Positions 4,061 to 6,932 of a DNA stretch of 6,932 bases are shown piece after piece; positions within the stretch are counted from its first letter, which is position 1; each line of letters opens with the position of its first letter. The notes below the pieces were generated by a model. The model was not told the origin of the DNA. It saw only the letters and a program-made list of their open reading frames with translations, and made no database searches. The translations under genes and the position numbers were made by a program. The stretch comes from XYA12-FULL-58-9 sp001798605 (GTDB taxonomy: Bacteria > Myxococcota > XYA12-FULL-58-9): positions 1-6,932 of the forward strand of contig DAINMX010000296.1 of assembly GCA_036736205.1 (NCBI GenBank), given 5' to 3'.

Positions 4061-6932
4061 CACGGTGGCTGGCTCGGCGACGAGTCCCATGAGATCCTCT
4101 GCCGTCAGACTCGCTGCGGCCGATGCTCCAGACAACACGCCCTCCACCAGTGAGCGCTTGTCGTGGTGTAGCGCCAACATCCGATCCTCGATGGTGCCTT
4201 GGGCGTACAAGCGATAAATGGTCACCGGCTGCTTCTGACCGATGCGGTGCGCGCGATCGGACGCTTGATCCTCGACGGCCGGATTCCACCACGGATCGAG
4301 GTGAATCACCGTATCTGCCCCCGTGAGATTCACGCCGAGACCACCGGCCTTGAGAGACAAGACGAACACACTCTTCTCTCCCGCCTGGAACGCGGTGATG
4401 CGCTCTTCGCGACTCGCCGCCGGGGTCGATCCGTCCAAATAGTGGTAGTCGATGCCGGCCGTGTCCAGTGCCGCGGTTACCAGCTCGAGAAATCCGACAA
4501 ACTGGCTGAACACCAGGGCGCGGTGTCCGGTTTCGACCAGGTCGCGAACCATGCGCCCGAAGGTCCGCAGCTTGGACGCCGGCCCTTGCCAACTCGGTTC
4601 GACCAGGACTGGGTGGCAACAGAGCATGCGCAAACGGGTGAGCACGGCAAGAATGCGTAGGCGTGCCTCACCGCGGCTCACCTGATCGTCCAACCCTGCC
4701 AATTGGGCTGCGAGCGCCAATCGCATCTCCTCGTATAACCGCATCTCGTCTTCACCGAGCTCCACTGGCACATCGATAACGCTACGCAGCGGCAGCTCCC
4801 TGGCGACCTCCCGTTTGGTTCGGCGCAACAAAAACGGGCGCAGTCGGCTCCTCAAGGTGGCGGTGGCCGCCTCGTCCCGCGAGCCTTCGATCGGCGCAGC
4901 ATAGGTCTTGCGGAACCATTCCCAACCCCCAAACAAGCCCGGCATGACCACACGCGCCACCGACCATAGCTCCGACAGACGGTTTTCCAGGGGCGTGCCG
5001 GTCAAGCCGACCACCCATTTGGCCTGCAACTGCAGTGCAGCTTTGCAGCGGTGGGTCGCTGGGTTTTTGAGTGCATGGGCCTCATCGAACACCAGCGATG
5101 CGAATTCTTTTCCTGCGAGCACCTCGATGTCCCGGGTCATCAGGGCGTAGCTCAGCACCAACACGCTCCCGGGGCCGAGATCGGCGAGCACTCGCTCACG
5201 GTCATTGCCGCGGTACTGCACCCTATGCAACGACGGGGCAAAGCGCTCGGCCTCACGCATCCAGTTGAAACAGACACTCGTCGGGGCGACCACGAGAGCC
5301 GGGCCGAGACTGCTGCGGTGCAACAGGATAGCCAGTGCCTGCATGGTCTTGCCGAGCCCCATGTCGTCGGCAATGCAAGCGCCCGCGCCCCAATGGGCGA
5401 GACGCGTGAGCCATCGAAAACCCTCCACCTGATACGGACGCAGAGTCGCCTGCAGTGTTGCGGGGACGTCGACTTCCAGCGTTTTGGATTCCCGCACAGA
5501 ACGGATGAACTGAAGCCACCTCTGCGAGTGCGCCTCCAGCTCGCCCAAAACGCCGTCCTCACCGAAGACCTCCTCGAGACTGCTCTCGGCGGCCACCGAT
5601 ACCTGCAGCTTGCCACTTTTTTCCACCAGCGCCGGTTGCAGACGACGGAGTTTCTTCTCCAAGTCACTGGAGATCTTGGCCCAGGTATCCTTTTTCACCT
5701 CCACGTAGCGACGGTCTTCTCGGATCGCTGCGAGCAGCAAAGCCAGCCTGACCTGGCGATCATCGCCAGCAACGCCGCCGGTGAGCTGAAAGAAGCGCCC
5801 CTCATCAACGACCTGCAGAGCCAACTCGTCGCCGCGCATGGGGCGACGCACGCGCAAGGCCTTACCCTTGGGCCACTCCAGTCGCACCTTGGGGTGCTCT
5901 TGCATGTGCGCGAGAAAATCCAGCGCTTCGTCTAGGTCCTCGAGCGCCAAATCCCAGATGGTGTCGTGCGGATGCCGGTCGAGGATCTGATTGACGAACG
6001 CCACCTCCGCGTCCAGATCGCGCTCGATGTGCCCCACTTCCCCGTTGCGCTCGTCCACCAATCCGAGGACGACGTCGTCACCAACGCCGGGAACCACGAG
6101 CGGTGCCTGCGGGCAGAGGCGCAAACGAATGCTCATGCGCAGCACTCGCCCATCCAGATACTCCGCGCGCAAAACCACCTCGGGATCGACTCGGATCGAC
6201 TCCCCCTTGAGCTCGACGGGCATCTCCAGGGGAAGCCGGTTGCAAAGAGGCAGAAGTCCTGTGGCAAGATCCTTTTCGGCCGACTTGGGTACTTCGAGCT
6301 CCATGAGCAGGCCGGTGTCGATCATCTCCACAACTGCCCGTGGCAGGTGCTCGACGCGAATCGTTTCGCCATCATCGGTTGCCTTGATTTCTGGGAATCG
6401 CTTTGGCCTCGGGTCGCTCATACGGTCGCCAAAAGCAACCATGACGTGCCACACATCAGCGCGCCTGCACGGCACCAGGCGGCCTTCGACCACCTCGACC
6501 GCCCGGCGCTTGCCATCGGCACCGACAACGCGCTCGCTGTCCACCAAAGCACGTAACAAGTAGAGGTGCTCCAGCGTGACCTCCGGCGCACCGTAGTAGT
6601 AACGATGGCCTCGCGCCAATCCAGTCTCTTGCCATGCCGCGCAGACCCCGCGAACCATGGCATAGGCTTCGCGTTCCCCGGCAGAGAGGTCCAGACTGTC
6701 GAGCGCCTGCGGCTCCGGCAAGGGGCCCCAGCTCCACACCAGGGGCAATTGCCCAAGGTCGATGCGAAACATCAATGCCGGGTTGGGTTGGTGCTGCTTG
6801 GGACGGGGCAATTGCCCGACCAGCGAGTCGAGAGTCCGCGCCCAAGCTGGCTTGGCCACAAACTCCGCCAGCGTAGCCGCGAAACCCCGCTGGGTTTTGG
6901 CGAATGGGGGTAGTCCCAACAACGAGATGAGC
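4055..6932 (-). CDS. SNF2/SWI2-family helicase-like ATPase, N-terminus beyond the window
   Basis: The frame is open from the right edge to TAG 4057-4055, giving 958 visible residues. No start is chosen, because the codons up to the edge (LISLLGLPPFAK) stay open. The C-terminal 450 residues hold the full two-lobe SNF2 motor: motif I DMGLGKT (5365-5345), Ia LVVAPTSVCFNW, II DEAH (5086-5075), III LTGTPLEN (5005-4982), IV ALVFSQFVGFLE, V SLKAGGLGVNLT and VI QASDRAHRIGQ (4267-4235). The LCCHP segment between the lobes is usual for the family. The preceding ~500 residues resemble the associated region of bacterial SNF2 proteins, with no SWIM zinc finger seen in the visible part. Such proteins use ATP to move along double-stranded DNA and remodel bound protein complexes; in bacteria RapA does this for RNA polymerase, but this protein is not clearly RapA. 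All motor residues are intact. It is transcribed towards the toxin gene and shares no operon in view. Confidence 0.95.
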   Translation of the reverse strand, partial: LISLLGLPPFAKTQRGFAATLAEFVAKPAWARTLDSLVGQLPRPKQHQPNPALMFRIDLGQLPLVWSWGPLPEPQALDSLDLSAGEREAYAMVRGVCAAWQETGLARGHRYYYGAPEVTLEHLYLLRALVDSERVVGADGKRRAVEVVEGRLVPCRRADVWHVMVAFGDRMSDPRPKRFPEIKATDDGETIRVEHLPRAVVEMIDTGLLMELEVPKSAEKDLATGLLPLCNRLPLEMPVELKGESIRVDPEVVLRAEYLDGRVLRMSIRLRLCPQAPLVVPGVGDDVVLGLVDERNGEVGHIERDLDAEVAFVNQILDRHPHDTIWDLALEDLDEALDFLAHMQEHPKVRLEWPKGKALRVRRPMRGDELALQVVDEGRFFQLTGGVAGDDRQVRLALLLAAIREDRRYVEVKKDTWAKISSDLEKKLRRLQPALVEKSGKLQVSVAAESSLEEVFGEDGVLGELEAHSQRWLQFIRSVRESKTLEVDVPATLQATLRPYQVEGFRWLTRLAHWGAGACIADDMGLGKTMQALAILLHRSSLGPALVVAPTSVCFNWMREAERFAPSLHRVQYRGNDRERVLADLGPGSVLVLSYALMTRDIEVLAGKEFASLVFDEAHALKNPATHRCKAALQLQAKWVVGLTGTPLENRLSELWSVARVVMPGLFGGWEWFRKTYAAPIEGSRDEAATATLRSRLRPFLLRRTKREVARELPLRSVIDVPVELGEDEMRLYEEMRLALAAQLAGLDDQVSRGEARLRILAVLTRLRMLCCHPVLVEPSWQGPASKLRTFGRMVRDLVETGHRALVFSQFVGFLELVTAALDTAGIDYHYLDGSTPAASREERITAFQAGEKSVFVLSLKAGGLGVNLTGADTVIHLDPWWNPAVEDQASDRAHRIGQKQPVTIYRLYAQGTIEDRMLALHHDKRSLVEGVLSGASAAASLTAEDLMGLVAEPATVE

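Noticed and set aside
4017..4619. A minus-strand frame ending in a GIGGIGGIG tract
   Set aside because: It is the 9-bp repeat read in a different frame, overlapping the C-terminal helicase motifs of the SNF2 gene; the rest is arginine-rich shadow sequence.
5051..5935. A 294-residue plus-strand frame opposite the SNF2 gene
   Set aside because: The minus strand carries clear helicase motifs across the same bases, and the plus-strand product shows no recognisable domain. It is a by-product of high GC.

Overview
The window reads as one scaffold piece (with a 100-N gap at 1897-1996) from a moderately GC-rich bacterium. Counted lines give roughly 58-63 % GC in the larger genes and about 50 % in the small antitoxin gene. 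A broken lipoprotein gene carries a Cys-x5-Cys-x5-Cys-x6-Cys segment and an Ig-like body. That style is common in Myxococcota and related former Deltaproteobacteria. This is a stylistic clue to the organism, not proof, and no rRNA, tRNA or marker gene is present to settle it.

Layout, left to right. (1) Positions 1-740, minus strand: a probable lipoprotein gene (40-740) with an in-frame amber codon and a one-base frameshift, followed by the possible first codons of a downstream gene (1-21). (2) Positions 741-980: a divergent intergenic region with a 16-bp tandem repeat. (3) Positions 981-1896, plus strand: an unrecognised P-loop protein, cut by the gap. (4) Positions 1997-3133, minus strand: an unrecognised protein with HD-phosphohydrolase-like residues, cut by the same gap and convergent with the P-loop gene. 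(5) Positions 3134-3312: a divergent intergenic region with a 6-bp-arm hairpin near the HD-like start and direct repeats near the antitoxin start. (6) Positions 3313-4007, plus strand: a two-gene toxin-antitoxin cassette, Phd/YefM-type antitoxin then PIN-domain (VapC-type) toxin. (7) Positions 4055-6932, minus strand: a large SNF2-family helicase-like ATPase whose N-terminus lies beyond the right edge. A 9-bp triplicate repeat covers its stop codon.

The toxin-antitoxin pair is the one clear functional unit. The P-loop and HD-like genes are neighbours that could both act on nucleotides or nucleic acids, but they converge and do not form an operon, so any joint role is inference. The SNF2 protein is probably a stand-alone chromosomal gene. 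The least explained parts are the P-loop/HD-like pair and the amber codon in the lipoprotein gene.
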